Shown here piece by piece: positions 33,896-42,135 of a DNA stretch of 64,000 nucleotides. Below the pieces are notes generated by a model that worked only from the letters and a program-made list of their open reading frames with translations, searched no databases and was not told the DNA's origin. The DNA comes from Sporichthya polymorpha DSM 43042 (GTDB lineage: Bacteria > Actinomycetota > Actinomycetes > Sporichthyales > Sporichthyaceae), in assembly GCF_000384115.1 (NCBI RefSeq), contig NZ_KB913029.1, positions 5,183,057 to 5,247,056 on the forward strand, read 5' to 3'. Numbering within the stretch: position 1 is the first letter of the stretch; each line of letters starts with the position of its first letter. A program made the position numbers and the translations under genes.

Positions 33896-34561
33896 TCAGC
33901 GGTCGTCGGACAGGACCGGCTGCGGGAGGGTACCGGCGTTGTGCTCGGTGAGGACCCAGCGCGGGCCGGCGTCGCCGCCGGGACGCTCGGACAGCACGGA
34001 CCAGCAGCAGTTCGCGAGCCCGCCGAGGACCTTCCACTGCTCGGGCGGGAGGCCGATCATCTGCGCGATCAGGACCCGGCCCGCGCCGCCGTGGGTCACC
34101 GCGACCAGCGTCGCCCGGGGCGGGAGCGGGGCGAGGGCGTCGAGGACGGCGGCGACGGCGCGGTCCGCGACCTCCGTCATGTGCTCGCCGCCGCCACGGC
34201 GTTCGAGCCCGCCCGCGAGCCAGGCCGCGGCCTCGCCCGGGAAGAGCTCCTCGACCTCGGCGCGGGTGCGGCCCTGCCAGGTCCCGAGGAAAGTCTCACG
34301 CAGCCGCTCGTCGAGGGCGACCGGAAGCTCCGTCACTTTCGCCAGCGCCTCCGCGGTCGCCCGCGCGCGGCTCAGGTCGGAGGACACGATCGTGGTCGGC
34401 GCCAACGCCGCGAGGATCTGCGCCGCCCGCGCGGCCTGCTCGATCCCGGTCGCGTCGAGTTCGACGTCGGACTGGCCCTGGAAGCGGCCGTCGAAGTTCC
34501 ACGTCGTCTGGCCGTGCCGCCAGACGACGACGCGCCGGCGCGCGCTCCCGTCGTGGTTCAC
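33896..34561 (-). CDS. Histidine phosphatase family protein (phosphoglycerate-mutase-like)
   Basis: 221 residues. The phosphorylated His is in WRHGQTTWN (residue about 15), with Arg/Glu partners in SSDLSRARATAEAL and RETFLGTWQGR and the second His in VTHGGAGR. This is the branch-2-like histidine phosphatase found next to rsfS in actinobacteria, often labelled phosphoglycerate mutase, although some members dephosphorylate small sugar phosphates such as glucosyl-3-phosphoglycerate. The precise substrate cannot be read. It is downstream of rsfS on the same strand with 32 bases between, so co-transcription is likely. Confidence 0.9.
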   Translation of the reverse strand: MNHDGSARRRVVVWRHGQTTWNFDGRFQGQSDVELDATGIEQAARAAQILAALAPTTIVSSDLSRARATAEALAKVTELPVALDERLRETFLGTWQGRTRAEVEELFPGEAAAWLAGGLERRGGGEHMTEVADRAVAAVLDALAPLPPRATLVAVTHGGAGRVLIAQMIGLPPEQWKVLGGLANCCWSVLSERPGGDAGPRWVLTEHNAGTLPQPVLSDDR

Positions 34562-34593
34562 GTTCGGCTCAGTTCCACGTCAGGCGGACCACG

Positions 34594-34992
34594 TCAGGCG
34601 GAGTCGCCCGCCGCGCGCAGCCGGCTCATCCGCACGGCCTCGGGCAGCTCGATGCTCGGGCAGTCCTTCCAGAGCCGCTCGAGCGCGTAGTACATCCGGT
34701 CCTCGGTGTGCTGGACGTGCACGACGATCTCGGCGTAGTCGAGCAGGACCCACCGGCCCTCCCGCTCCCCCTCGCGGCGGACGGGGCGCTCCCCGAGCTG
34801 CTTGAGCCGGTGCTCGATCTCGTCGACGATCGACTTGACCTGCCGGTCGTTCGAGCCGGAACAGAGCACGAAGATGTCCGTGATGAACAGCTGATCGCTG
34901 ACGTCGAAGGCGAGGATGTCGGCGGCGAGCTTGTCGGAGGCGGCCTCGGCCGCGGCGATCGCCAGTTCGACTGCGCGGGGTGATGCGGTCAA
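34594..34992 (-). CDS. rsfS: Ribosomal silencing factor RsfS
   Basis: 132 residues from TTG 34992, which gives the usual actinobacterial start TASPRAVELAIAAAEAAS; GAGG lies 3 bases before it. Conserved core LFITDIFVLCSGSNDRQVKSI and WVLLDYAEIVVHVQH match the Oligomerization/RsfS fold. It binds ribosomal protein uL14 and prevents subunit joining in starved cells. The frame remains open far upstream but crosses the divergent gene, so those codons were not included. It belongs to the actinobacterial order nadD, LytR_C protein, rsfS, phosphatase, here interrupted by an oppositely oriented membrane-protein gene. Confidence 0.93.
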   Translation of the reverse strand: MTASPRAVELAIAAAEAASDKLAADILAFDVSDQLFITDIFVLCSGSNDRQVKSIVDEIEHRLKQLGERPVRREGEREGRWVLLDYAEIVVHVQHTEDRMYYALERLWKDCPSIELPEAVRMSRLRAAGDSA

Positions 34993-35066
34993 CGTCCTCG
35001 AGTTCCGATCGGGGCGCCAGTGCGCCCGGGCCCACTCAGCATGCCACGTCCCGGGGACCGCCGACC

Positions 35067-35095
35067 TTGCCTCCCGGGTCGGGCAGTGCCAGATT
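35067..35095 (+). promoter_or_regulatory. Promoter of the Pro/Ala-rich membrane protein gene
   Basis: -35 TTGCCT (35067-35072), 17-base spacer, -10 CAGATT (35090-35095), 32 bases upstream of the ATG, leaving room for the AGGGAGG ribosome binding site at 35114-35120. Confidence 0.5.
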
Positions 35096-35127
35096 CGCTC
35101 CACGACGAGCCCCAGGGAGGTGCCCCG

Positions 35128-35997
35128 ATGGCCACTCCGACCGCTCCCACCCCACCCGCGTCCCCCGACCCCGACCTGCCGCCGGGCGTCGAGTTCGAGG
35201 ACCCGGTCGCCGCCCCGACCTCCGCGTCCGAGGTGGTCGGCACCCCCGACGACGTGCCGGACGCCACACCACCTGCGGCGCCACCGGCGGCCCCGGCCCC
35301 CGTCGCTGCGGCACCGGCGGCCCCCGTCGCTGCGGCCCCGGCCCCCGTCGCGCCCCGGTCCGCGCCGGCGGTGCACGCGGTGGGGCCGCTGTCCGGGATC
35401 TTCTTCGTCGCGCTGTTCCTGATCTCCTTCACGGTGATGAACACCCCCGAGGGGGACGCCTCGAACCGGGAGTGGACCTCCTACTGGGAGGACAGCGGCA
35501 ACCGGGGCCAGGGGATGACGGCCTCGATCGCGATGCTGCTCGCCGGGGTGGCGTTCCTGTGGCTGGTGGCGGCGCTGCGGCGCCGGCTCTCCGGCGCGGT
35601 CGGCACCGACGCGTTCTACGCGGCCGGCGTCGCGGCCGGGTGCCTGATGATGGTCGCCGGGCTCGGAGCCGGGCTGATCCCGTTCGGGTACGAGCTCGGC
35701 GACACCCCGATCCCCGACGACGCCGACCTGCTCCGGACGATCGACGGGCTCTACTTCGGGACGATCTTCCTGCCGCTGCCCTACGCGCTCGCCGGCTTCC
35801 TGATCCCGCTGTTCTTCGCGCTCCGCGGCGCGCACCTGGTGCCGGAGTGGCTGCGGATCGCGGCCCTCGTCGTCGGGGTCGTCGCGCTGACCGGACCGTT
35901 CCTGTTCGTCGTCCCGCACGTGCTGTTCCTGCTGTGGACGCTCGCGGCCAGCGTGACCCTGCTGCTGCGCGAACGGGACGTCGCAGTGATGCCGTAG
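35128..35997 (+). CDS. Multi-pass membrane protein of unknown function
   Basis: 289 residues from ATG 35128 with AGGGAGG 7 bases upstream. The first 85 residues are disordered Pro/Ala-rich sequence (alternating AAP and APV). About six transmembrane helices follow: GPLSGIFFVALFLISF, SIAMLLAGVAFLWLV, GVAAGCLMMVAGLGAG, PYALAGFLIPLFFALRG and two in the last 45 residues. No known family was recognised. The first extracytoplasmic loop contains NREWTSYWEDSGNRGQG, a polar segment that may be conserved. It is inserted in the opposite orientation within the nadD-rsfS block, an unusual place. Confidence 0.75.
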   Translation: MATPTAPTPPASPDPDLPPGVEFEDPVAAPTSASEVVGTPDDVPDATPPAAPPAAPAPVAAAPAAPVAAAPAPVAPRSAPAVHAVGPLSGIFFVALFLISFTVMNTPEGDASNREWTSYWEDSGNRGQGMTASIAMLLAGVAFLWLVAALRRRLSGAVGTDAFYAAGVAAGCLMMVAGLGAGLIPFGYELGDTPIPDDADLLRTIDGLYFGTIFLPLPYALAGFLIPLFFALRGAHLVPEWLRIAALVVGVVALTGPFLFVVPHVLFLLWTLAASVTLLLRERDVAVMP

Positions 35998-36006
35998 GAG
36001 GGCGGG

Positions 36007-37257
36007 TCAGCCCTTCGCGCGCGGGCCGAGCACGACGAGAACGTCGGCGGTGAAGGGCACGTCGTCGGAGAGCTTCACCGCCGAGGTCGGCAGACCGAGC
36101 GTCATCGCGATCGTCTCCCCGAGCGCCTGCGCGTCCGGCAGCGAGGGCCGGACGAGGACGACGCTCGCCGCCCCGGCGGGCGCGGCACCGCCGTCGAGGT
36201 ACTCGTAGCCGGCGTTGAGGACGTCGGCGCGGACGTCCGGCTCCCGGATGCCGGCGTTCGGGGCGAGCTGGACCTGGATGCGCGGCGTCGCGTCCCCGCG
36301 GCCCTCGCCCGGTTCGCCGCCGAGCAGGTCGCGGACGACCGGCAGCGCCGCGGCCACGTTCAACCCGTGGCCCGAGTCGTCCAGCGGCAGGACGCCGACG
36401 CCGAGCTTGCCCGCGGCGCCGTCCCGGGACAGGCCGGTGACGACCGCGCCGAGCAGGTCGACCGGCAGCCCCGGCGCGGCGAGGATGCCGAAGTCGAGGA
36501 GCAGGTCGCGGCCGGCGCCGAACGCGCCCGGGAAGGCGCCGGTGAACGCGGTCAGGACGTCCTTCGCAGCGTCGGCGTTGCGAACCCGCGCGAGGGCCTG
36601 AGCCCCCGTCAGCGTCTGGCCGCCGACACGGATTCCGCCGAGGCGGTCCACCAGCAGGGTGAACTCGGTCTGGTCGAGGACCCAGCTCCCGACGAGCGGG
36701 ACGCCGAGCAGTTCCGCGAGGGCCTCGCGGGTCAGCGTCGGACCCGCCTCGGCGAGCGCACTACGGACCGTCAGGCGGCCCTCCCCCTCGACGGGCAGGA
36801 CGAGGTCGGCGGGCACGGTCACGAGCGCGCCCTTGCCCCCGCCGCGCCGGTCGTGGAGCAGGATCGCCGACGTGGCAGCCTCCGAGTTCGTGGCCTGCAC
36901 CTGGAACAGCACCGCGACGCGGTCGGCGCCCATGACGTGGTGGCCGGTGTCGACCGACTTCCCCGACGTGCTCCACGGCTTCCAGAACACGACCCCGGCG
37001 ATCAGCGCGACCAGGCCGAGCGTCGCCCCGAGCAGGACCCGGCGCTCCCGCCGCTGCTCCCGCCGGTCGACCTTGCGGCCCGCCCGCGAGTTCATGAAGC
37101 TCAGCCAGCTCGAGACCTCCTCGTCGGCCTCGGAGTCGGTCTCGACGAACGCGAACTGCTCGGTGCTGTAGGCCTTCTCCCGCGCCTGCTCGCCCGTCTG
37201 CTCGCCCGTCTGCTCGCCGGTCTGCTCCGGCGGCGTCTCCTCCCGGTCGTCGCTCAC
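36007..37257 (-). CDS. LytR_C-domain cell-envelope protein with degenerate LCP-like region
   Basis: 416 residues. The acidic cytoplasmic N-terminus has four EQTG/EQ repeats (encoded by a 12-base repeat near 37190-37225). One transmembrane helix follows at about 74-92 (LLGATLGLVALIAGVVFW), then an extracytoplasmic region resembling LytR-CpsA-Psr (LCP) domains (AILLHDRRGGGKGALVTVPADL..., GAQALARVRN). A C-terminal LytR_C domain closes it (about 320-416: IQVQLAPNAGIREPDVRADV...). Typical LCP proteins ligate teichoic acid or arabinogalactan to peptidoglycan using conserved Arg/Asp residues; several are not obvious here, so catalytic activity is doubtful. It lies 7 bases downstream of nadD on the same strand. 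Confidence 0.82.
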   Translation of the reverse strand: MSDDREETPPEQTGEQTGEQTGEQAREKAYSTEQFAFVETDSEADEEVSSWLSFMNSRAGRKVDRREQRRERRVLLGATLGLVALIAGVVFWKPWSTSGKSVDTGHHVMGADRVAVLFQVQATNSEAATSAILLHDRRGGGKGALVTVPADLVLPVEGEGRLTVRSALAEAGPTLTREALAELLGVPLVGSWVLDQTEFTLLVDRLGGIRVGGQTLTGAQALARVRNADAAKDVLTAFTGAFPGAFGAGRDLLLDFGILAAPGLPVDLLGAVVTGLSRDGAAGKLGVGVLPLDDSGHGLNVAAALPVVRDLLGGEPGEGRGDATPRIQVQLAPNAGIREPDVRADVLNAGYEYLDGGAAPAGAASVVLVRPSLPDAQALGETIAMTLGLPTSAVKLSDDVPFTADVLVVLGPRAKG

Positions 37258-37264
37258 GATCGAC

Positions 37265-37885
37265 TCACGACCGGTAGAGGCGGCGCTTGGCGATGTACTG
37301 CATGACGCCGTCGGGGACGAGGTACTGGATGGACCGGTTTGTGGCGACGCGGGCGCGGCAGTCCGTCGAGGAGATCGCGAGTGCGGGGATCTCGACCAGG
37401 CTCACCCGCGCGCCGGGCAGGCCCGGGTCGGCGAGTGTGTGCCCCGGCCGCGTGCAGCCGACGAAGTGAGCGAGCTCGAACAGCGTCGCGGGGTCGCGCC
37501 AGGTGAGGATCTCCGAGAGCGCGTCCGCGCCGGTGATGAAGTACAGCTCGGTGCCCGGGCCGTAGGCGTTGCGCAGGTGGCGCAGCGTGTCGATCGTGTA
37601 CGTCCGGCCCGGCCGGTCGATGTCGACGCGGCTGACCGAGAAACGCGGGTTCGAGGCGGTCGCGATCACGGTCATCAGATAGCGGTCCTCGGCGGGCGCG
37701 ACCTCGCGCCCCTCCTTCTGCCACGGCTGCCCGGTGGGCACGAAGACGACCTCGTCGAGGCCGAAGGAGTCCGCCACCGCCGCGGCGGCCACGAGGTGCC
37801 CGTGGTGGATCGGGTCGAAGGTGCCGCCCATCACCCCGAGGCGAGGTCCCGGCGCGCTCACGGCAGCGTCCGCACCAGGGGTCAC
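37265..37885 (-). CDS. nadD: Nicotinate-nucleotide adenylyltransferase
   Basis: 206 residues. The nucleotidyltransferase motif [12 protein letters not shown] at 20-31 and the C-terminal SSTDCR (ISSTxIR family motif, with Cys in place of the usual Ile) identify NadD, which adenylates nicotinate mononucleotide to deamido-NAD in NAD synthesis. Size is standard. The N-terminus is about 15 residues longer than the shortest homologues; an internal GTG could also serve. It follows a tiny membrane-protein gene on the same strand with 13 bases between, as in many actinobacteria, and precedes the LytR_C gene. Confidence 0.95.
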   Translation of the reverse strand: MTPGADAAVSAPGPRLGVMGGTFDPIHHGHLVAAAAVADSFGLDEVVFVPTGQPWQKEGREVAPAEDRYLMTVIATASNPRFSVSRVDIDRPGRTYTIDTLRHLRNAYGPGTELYFITGADALSEILTWRDPATLFELAHFVGCTRPGHTLADPGLPGARVSLVEIPALAISSTDCRARVATNRSIQYLVPDGVMQYIAKRRLYRS

Positions 37886-37898
37886 CGCCGGGCGGGTG

Positions 37899-38051
37899 TC
37901 ACTTGTGGCGGTTGAAGGACAGCGTGCCGAGCAGCATCAGGATGAGCACGACGAACACCGAGACCCCGACCAGGTAGGGCTCGTGCTGGGTGCGCTCGGC
38001 GTGCTCGGCCTCGGCGGCAACCACGATGTTGGTCACGGTCTGCACGATCAC
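37899..38051 (-). CDS. Small single-helix membrane protein upstream of nadD
   Basis: 50 residues from GTG 38051, with AGGAG about 10 bases before it. The first third is polar with charged [14 protein letters not shown], then one membrane helix, [20 protein letters not shown], and a short basic end NRHK. Very small proteins with this E/H-rich start and one helix are found before nadD in many actinobacteria, but no function is known. It is an easily missed gene; its orientation, spacing and ribosome binding site support it. Confidence 0.72.
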   Translation of the reverse strand: MIVQTVTNIVVAAEAEHAERTQHEPYLVGVSVFVVLILMLLGTLSFNRHK

Positions 38052-38142
38052 GGCGTCGGCTCTCCTGGATTGTGCGGCTCACTACTGCGGTCAGGCGTCA
38101 GGACGCAGCATTTCACGTCCCGTTCTTGGCAGAGTGGGCGGC

Positions 38143-39120
38143 ATGCGACTCCTGGTGCTCGGCGGGACGCGGTTCGTCGGGCGCGCGCTCGTGGACGACG
38201 CGCTGACGCGGGGCTGGGACGTCACCGCGGTGCACCGGGGGCTGACCGGTGCCCTGCCCGCCGGGGTCCGTGTCCGGATTGCGGACCGGACCGATGCGGC
38301 TGCCCTCGCGGAAGCCCTGGGCGGACAGACCTGGGACGCCGTCGTCGACACCTGGGCGGGGGCGCCGGCCGTGGCCCGGCTGTCCGCGCGCCTGCTCCGG
38401 GGCCGCGTGGGGCGGCTCGGGTACGTCTCGTCGCTGTCGGTGTACGTGTGGGGCACGCACGCAAACGAGTCCTCGCCGGTGGTCGAGGGCGACCCGACCG
38501 CCGCCGACGGCGACTACGCCGCGATCAAGCGCGGGGCCGAGCTCGCCCTGCTGGAGTCCTTCCCGGACGCCGTCCTGGCCCGTGCGGGGCTGATCCTGGG
38601 CCCGCACGAGGACATCGGCCGCCTGCCCTGGTGGCTGGACCGGATCGCCCGCGGCGGCCCCGTGGTGGCCCCGGGACGGCCCGACCGACCCCTGCAGTAC
38701 GTCGACGCCCGTGATCTGGCCCGTTGGCTGCTGGACGGCGTCGCGGGCGATCTCGCGGGCCCCGTGGACGTCGTCAGCCGCTCCGGGCACGCGACGACCG
38801 CCGACCTGCTGCAGGCCTGCGTGGACGTGACCGGTTCCGCCGCCCGGCTGGTCTGGGTCGACGAAGACCGCCTCGCCGCCGCCGGCGCGCAACCGTGGAC
38901 CCATCTGCCCTGCTGGGTCCCGGAGACCGGCGAGTTCGCCGGGTTCCTGGAGTCCGACACCTTCCTGGCCGCCGCGACCGGCCTGGTCTGCCGCCCGGTC
39001 CGGGACACCGTCGCCGACACCTGGGCCTGGCTCCGGTCCGACGGCCGGCCGTCCCAGCGCCCCGACCGTCCCGTCCACGGCCTCCCGGCCGAGATCGAGG
39101 CCCAGCTCCTCGCGGGATGA
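38143..39120 (+). CDS. NAD-dependent epimerase/dehydratase (extended SDR)
   Basis: 325 residues. The Rossmann motif LGGTRFVGRAL at the N-terminus is the GxxxxxG form of extended or atypical SDRs. An acidic residue and basic residues follow, with YVSSLSVY and the DYAAIKRGAE segment holding the likely active Tyr and Lys. The C-terminal substrate domain is normal in length. The family has many substrates (nucleotide sugars, flavonoid-like reductases, isoflavone-type); nothing here selects one. Start ATG 38143. The stop codon lies inside the left arm of a nested inverted repeat, and it converges with proA. No nearby gene suggests a pathway. Confidence 0.82.
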   Translation: MRLLVLGGTRFVGRALVDDALTRGWDVTAVHRGLTGALPAGVRVRIADRTDAAALAEALGGQTWDAVVDTWAGAPAVARLSARLLRGRVGRLGYVSSLSVYVWGTHANESSPVVEGDPTAADGDYAAIKRGAELALLESFPDAVLARAGLILGPHEDIGRLPWWLDRIARGGPVVAPGRPDRPLQYVDARDLARWLLDGVAGDLAGPVDVVSRSGHATTADLLQACVDVTGSAARLVWVDEDRLAAAGAQPWTHLPCWVPETGEFAGFLESDTFLAAATGLVCRPVRDTVADTWAWLRSDGRPSQRPDRPVHGLPAEIEAQLLAG

Positions 39121-39189
39121 CGTCCCGCAGACCTCCCGTGTCGGCCCACACAAGGGCCGACACCCCACCGCTGCGGGACGTCATCCCGC
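39112..39189. terminator. Nested inverted repeats between epimerase and proA
   Basis: Outer perfect 19-bp arms (39112-39130 and 39171-39189; arm core GCGGGATGACGTCCCGC is itself a hairpin). Inner perfect 10-bp arms at 39138-39147 and 39154-39163 (GTGTCGGCCC). The outer left arm contains the epimerase stop codon, and the right arm ends 10 bases from the proA stop. It can form one long stem with a branched top, or two flanking hairpins plus the inner one. Probable bidirectional terminator, unusually elaborate. Confidence 0.8.
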
Positions 39190-39199
39190 AGGGGTCCGG

Positions 39200-40459
39200 T
39201 CAGCCGCGGATGTGGCCGTCGCCGGTGACGACGTACTTGGTGCTGGTCAGCTCGGGGAGGCCCATGGGGCCGCGGGCGTGGAGCTTCTGGGTGGAGATGC
39301 CGATCTCGGCGCCGAAGCCGAACTCCCCGCCGTCGGTGAACCGGGTCGAGGCGTTGACGACGACGGCGGCGGCGTCGACGGCCGCGACGAAGCGGCGGGC
39401 GGCGCCCTGGCTGCGGGTCACGATCGCCTCGGTGTGGCCGGAGCCGTGTTCGCGGATGTGGGTGATCGCGTCCTCGAGCGAGGGCACGACGGCGGCCGCG
39501 ATGTCGAGGCTGAGGTATTCGGTGTCCCAGTCCTCGGCGGTCGCGGGAACCACCTCCGCGCGGGCGAGGCGCGCGACATCGGCGTCGCCGTGGACCGTGA
39601 CGCCGACCTTGCCCAGCGCCGCCACGGCGCGGGGCACGAAGGCCTCGGCGACGTCGGCGTGGACGAGCACCGTCTCGGCGGCGTTGCAGACGCTCGGGCG
39701 GTGCGCCTTGGCGTTGACGAGGATCTTCTCGGCGACGTCGAGGTCGGCGTCCGCGTCGACGTAGACGTGGCAGTTGCCGACGCCGGTCTCGATCACCGGC
39801 ACCGTCGACTCCTCGACGACCGACTTGATCAGCGCCGCCCCGCCGCGCGGGATCAGCACGTCGACCAGGCCGCGCGCCCGCATCAGGTGCTTGACGGCGT
39901 CGTGGGTGTCGCCGGGGACGAGCTGAACGGCGTCGGCGGGCAGGCCCACGGACACGATCCCGTCGCGCAGCGCGGCCACGATCGCGGTGTTGGACGCCTT
40001 CGCGGAGGACGAGCCCCGCAGCAGCACCGCGTTGCCGGACTTCAGCGCCAGGCCGGCTCCGTCGGCGGTCACGTTCGGGCGGGCCTCGTAGATGATCCCG
40101 ACGACCCCGAACGGGACGCGGACCTGCCGCAGCTCCAGACCGTTCGGCAGTGTCGAGCCACGGACGACCTCGCCGACCGGGTCGGGCAGCCCGGCGACGT
40201 CACGCAGACCCTGGGCCATCCCCTGGACGCGCCCGTCGTCGAGCCGCAGCCGGTCGATGATCGCCGGCGGGGTGCCCCCGGCCTCGGCGCGCGCGCAGTC
40301 GGCGGCGTTGGCCTCCAGGATCTGCGGCGCCGCGGCGAGCAGAGCGTCGGCCATCGCGTGCAGCGCGGCGTCCTTGGTGGCCCGGGAGGCCACCGCGAGG
40401 TCGGTCGCGGCCACGCGGGCCCGGCGGGCGGTGTCGAGGACAGCGGTCTCGTCGCTCAT
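39200..40459 (-). CDS. proA: Gamma-glutamyl phosphate reductase
   Basis: 419 residues from ATG 40459. Aldehyde-dehydrogenase-like fold with the catalytic Cys C258 in [12 protein letters not shown] and the family blocks [17 protein letters not shown] and [10 protein letters not shown]. It reduces gamma-glutamyl phosphate to the semialdehyde, the second step of proline synthesis after ProB, which is encoded just upstream on the same strand (with one small gene between). A TAGACT -10 box lies 7 bases before the ATG with no ribosome binding site. proA therefore seems to have its own leaderless promoter, although a hairpin-rich gap separates it from the gene upstream. Confidence 0.96.
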   Translation of the reverse strand: MSDETAVLDTARRARVAATDLAVASRATKDAALHAMADALLAAAPQILEANAADCARAEAGGTPPAIIDRLRLDDGRVQGMAQGLRDVAGLPDPVGEVVRGSTLPNGLELRQVRVPFGVVGIIYEARPNVTADGAGLALKSGNAVLLRGSSSAKASNTAIVAALRDGIVSVGLPADAVQLVPGDTHDAVKHLMRARGLVDVLIPRGGAALIKSVVEESTVPVIETGVGNCHVYVDADADLDVAEKILVNAKAHRPSVCNAAETVLVHADVAEAFVPRAVAALGKVGVTVHGDADVARLARAEVVPATAEDWDTEYLSLDIAAAVVPSLEDAITHIREHGSGHTEAIVTRSQGAARRFVAAVDAAAVVVNASTRFTDGGEFGFGAEIGISTQKLHARGPMGLPELTSTKYVVTGDGHIRG

Positions 40460-40466
40460 GGCTGCG

Positions 40467-40472
40467 AGTCTA
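40467..40472 (-). promoter_or_regulatory. proA -10 box, leaderless arrangement
   Basis: TAGACT on the minus strand, 7 bases before the proA ATG; the identical hexamer and gap occur at leuS and valS. Confidence 0.6.
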
Positions 40473-40520
40473 GTTCGCGTCCACCCGCGCCTCGCACCGC
40501 GATTTCCGCAGGTCAGCCGC

Positions 40521-40555
40521 CCTGTCAAAAAAGGGTGTCACCCTTTCTTGACGGG
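40521..40555 (-). terminator. Hairpin upstream of proA with GGGTG-T-CACCC core
   Basis: The core AAAGGGTG-T-CACCCTTT (40530-40546) is enclosed by a second, imperfect stem CCTGTCAA/TTGACGGG. It lies 19 bases downstream of the stop of the small gene at 40574-40966 and upstream of the proA promoter, so it probably ends the obgE-proB transcript. Confidence 0.65.
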
Positions 40556-40573
40556 GCGGGGGGCCGGGGGCGG

Positions 40574-40966
40574 TCAGAAGGGGCGGACGCCGGGGCTGAC
40601 CAGGGGCGCGGTGTGGCCGCGGCGGCGGTAGGTCTCCCGGTCGACGACCTCGAGACCGACGATCGACCAGGCCGGGAGGCCCGCGGTGATGCGGTGCTCC
40701 CCCCACAGGCGCAGCGCCATGGCCAGGGCGTCGTGGACGTCGGGGGCCTCCTCCCAGTACCGGACCTCGGCCCGGTCGGCGGCGTAGCGCCCCGACATCA
40801 GGAACGGGTGGTCGAGCCCGAGCCGCTCCAGCCCGGCGCGGACCTCGTCCGGGCAGACCGCGGGCCCGGCAACCGTGACGGTGACGTGCCACAGTCGCTC
40901 ACCGTCACCACCGTTGCCGTCGACGGCGCGCAACCGTCCGCGGAATACACCTGAGGGATCGTCCAC
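40574..40966 (-). CDS. Conserved-type small protein between proB and proA, unknown function
   Basis: 130 residues from GTG 40966, 23 bases after the proB stop. The N-terminal part is beta-rich with a repeating V-T-V pattern (LWHVTVTVAG); the rest contains RYAADRAEVRYWEEAPDVHD, a helix ALAMALRLWGEH and a strand WSIVGLEVVDRETY. The pattern is that of a small alpha/beta protein, perhaps of the ferredoxin-like type, but no known domain was recognised. Its place after proB in the obgE-proB operon suggests co-expression. A role in proline synthesis is unproven. Confidence 0.72.
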   Translation of the reverse strand: MDDPSGVFRGRLRAVDGNGGDGERLWHVTVTVAGPAVCPDEVRAGLERLGLDHPFLMSGRYAADRAEVRYWEEAPDVHDALAMALRLWGEHRITAGLPAWSIVGLEVVDRETYRRRGHTAPLVSPGVRPF

Positions 40967-40989
40967 GGTGGCCTTTCGATTCCGGTCAG

Positions 40990-42135
40990 TTACGGAGAGT
41001 GGCGTAAGAGCACCAGGTCGTCCCGATGGACGATCTCGCGTTCGTACGCCGGTCCCAGTTCCGCGGCGAGGTCCCGGGTGGAACGCCCGAGCAGTCCCGG
41101 AATCTCTGCCGCATCAAAGTTGACCAGCCCGCGGGCCACCGCGTGACCGTTTTCGTCCAGAAGGTCCACGGGATCTCCGGCGACGAACGTCCCGGCGACC
41201 CCCGTCACGCCCGCCGGCAGGAGCGACTTCCGGCCTCCGACCACGGCTTTCACCGCTCCGGCGTCCAGCGTGAGCGACCCGCGCGGGGTGGTCGCGTGGG
41301 CGAGCCAGAGCAGCCGCGTGGCGGCCCGACGCCCCGTCCTCGTGAAGTGGGTCCCGACCGACTCCCCCGACAGCGCCGCGTCGGCGTACGCAGCGCCGGC
41401 GAGGACGACCGGGATGCCGGCCGTGGTCGCGATGCGCGCCGCGTCGACCTTGGTTCCCATCCCCCCGGTTCCGACGCCGGCGGACCCGGCCCGGCCGAGG
41501 ACGACGCCGTCGAGGTCGTGCGGGCCCCGCACCTCGGAGATCAGCGTCGCGCCCGGCTTGCGGGGGTCGCCGTCGTAGAGCCCGTCGACGTCGGAGAGCA
41601 GCACGAGCAGGTCCGCGTGGACCAGGTGCGCCACGAGCGCCGCGAGCCGGTCGTTGTCGCCGAAGCGGATCTCGTGCGTCGCGACCGTGTCGTTCTCGTT
41701 GACGATTGGGACGGCCCGCATCTCCAGCAGTCGGTACAGGGTCCGCTGGGCGTTGCGGTGGTGCGCGCGCCGGATCATGTCCTCGGCGGTCAGCAGCACC
41801 TGACCGACCGTCAGATCGTAGCGGGCAAAGGATTGTGCGTACCGGGCGACGAGCAGTCCCTGCCCGACGCTGGCCGCGGCCTGCTGGGTGGCGAGGTCCT
41901 TCGGACGCGTCCTCAGCGACAGCGGCGCGAGCCCCGCGGCGATGGCGCCGGACGAGACGAGCACGACGTCTACCCCGACCTTGCGCCGCGCGGCGATCAC
42001 GTCCACGAGGGCGTCGACGCGTTCGTAGTCGATCCCGCCCCGGGCGGTCGTCAACGAGGACGACCCGACCTTGACGACGACCCGGCGGGCGGCGAGGACG
42101 TCCCCGCGCCGGCCTCCGGCGCGGGCCGGCGTCAC
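40990..42135 (-). CDS. proB: Glutamate 5-kinase
   Basis: 381 residues. Amino-acid-kinase domain (KVGSSSLT near residue 25, [30 protein letters not shown]) followed by a C-terminal PUA domain from about residue 285 ([15 protein letters not shown]...), as in full-length ProB. It phosphorylates glutamate at the gamma carboxylate, the first step of proline synthesis, and is normally feedback-inhibited by proline. Start GTG 42135 overlaps the obgE stop by 4 bases, so the two genes are translationally coupled, the common actinobacterial arrangement. Confidence 0.96.
   Translation of the reverse strand: MTPARAGGRRGDVLAARRVVVKVGSSSLTTARGGIDYERVDALVDVIAARRKVGVDVVLVSSGAIAAGLAPLSLRTRPKDLATQQAAASVGQGLLVARYAQSFARYDLTVGQVLLTAEDMIRRAHHRNAQRTLYRLLEMRAVPIVNENDTVATHEIRFGDNDRLAALVAHLVHADLLVLLSDVDGLYDGDPRKPGATLISEVRGPHDLDGVVLGRAGSAGVGTGGMGTKVDAARIATTAGIPVVLAGAAYADAALSGESVGTHFTRTGRRAATRLLWLAHATTPRGSLTLDAGAVKAVVGGRKSLLPAGVTGVAGTFVAGDPVDLLDENGHAVARGLVNFDAAEIPGLLGRSTRDLAAELGPAYEREIVHRDDLVLLRHSP

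Noticed and set aside
33884-33896. Terminator between the short CBS gene and the phosphatase
   Set aside because: The TGACG-N3-CGTCA stem is only 5 bp, too weak to list as its own feature.
40574-40966. 2'-5' RNA ligase or cyclic phosphodiesterase
   Set aside because: The size and VTVTV strands suggested it, but the two HxT/S motifs that define that family are absent.
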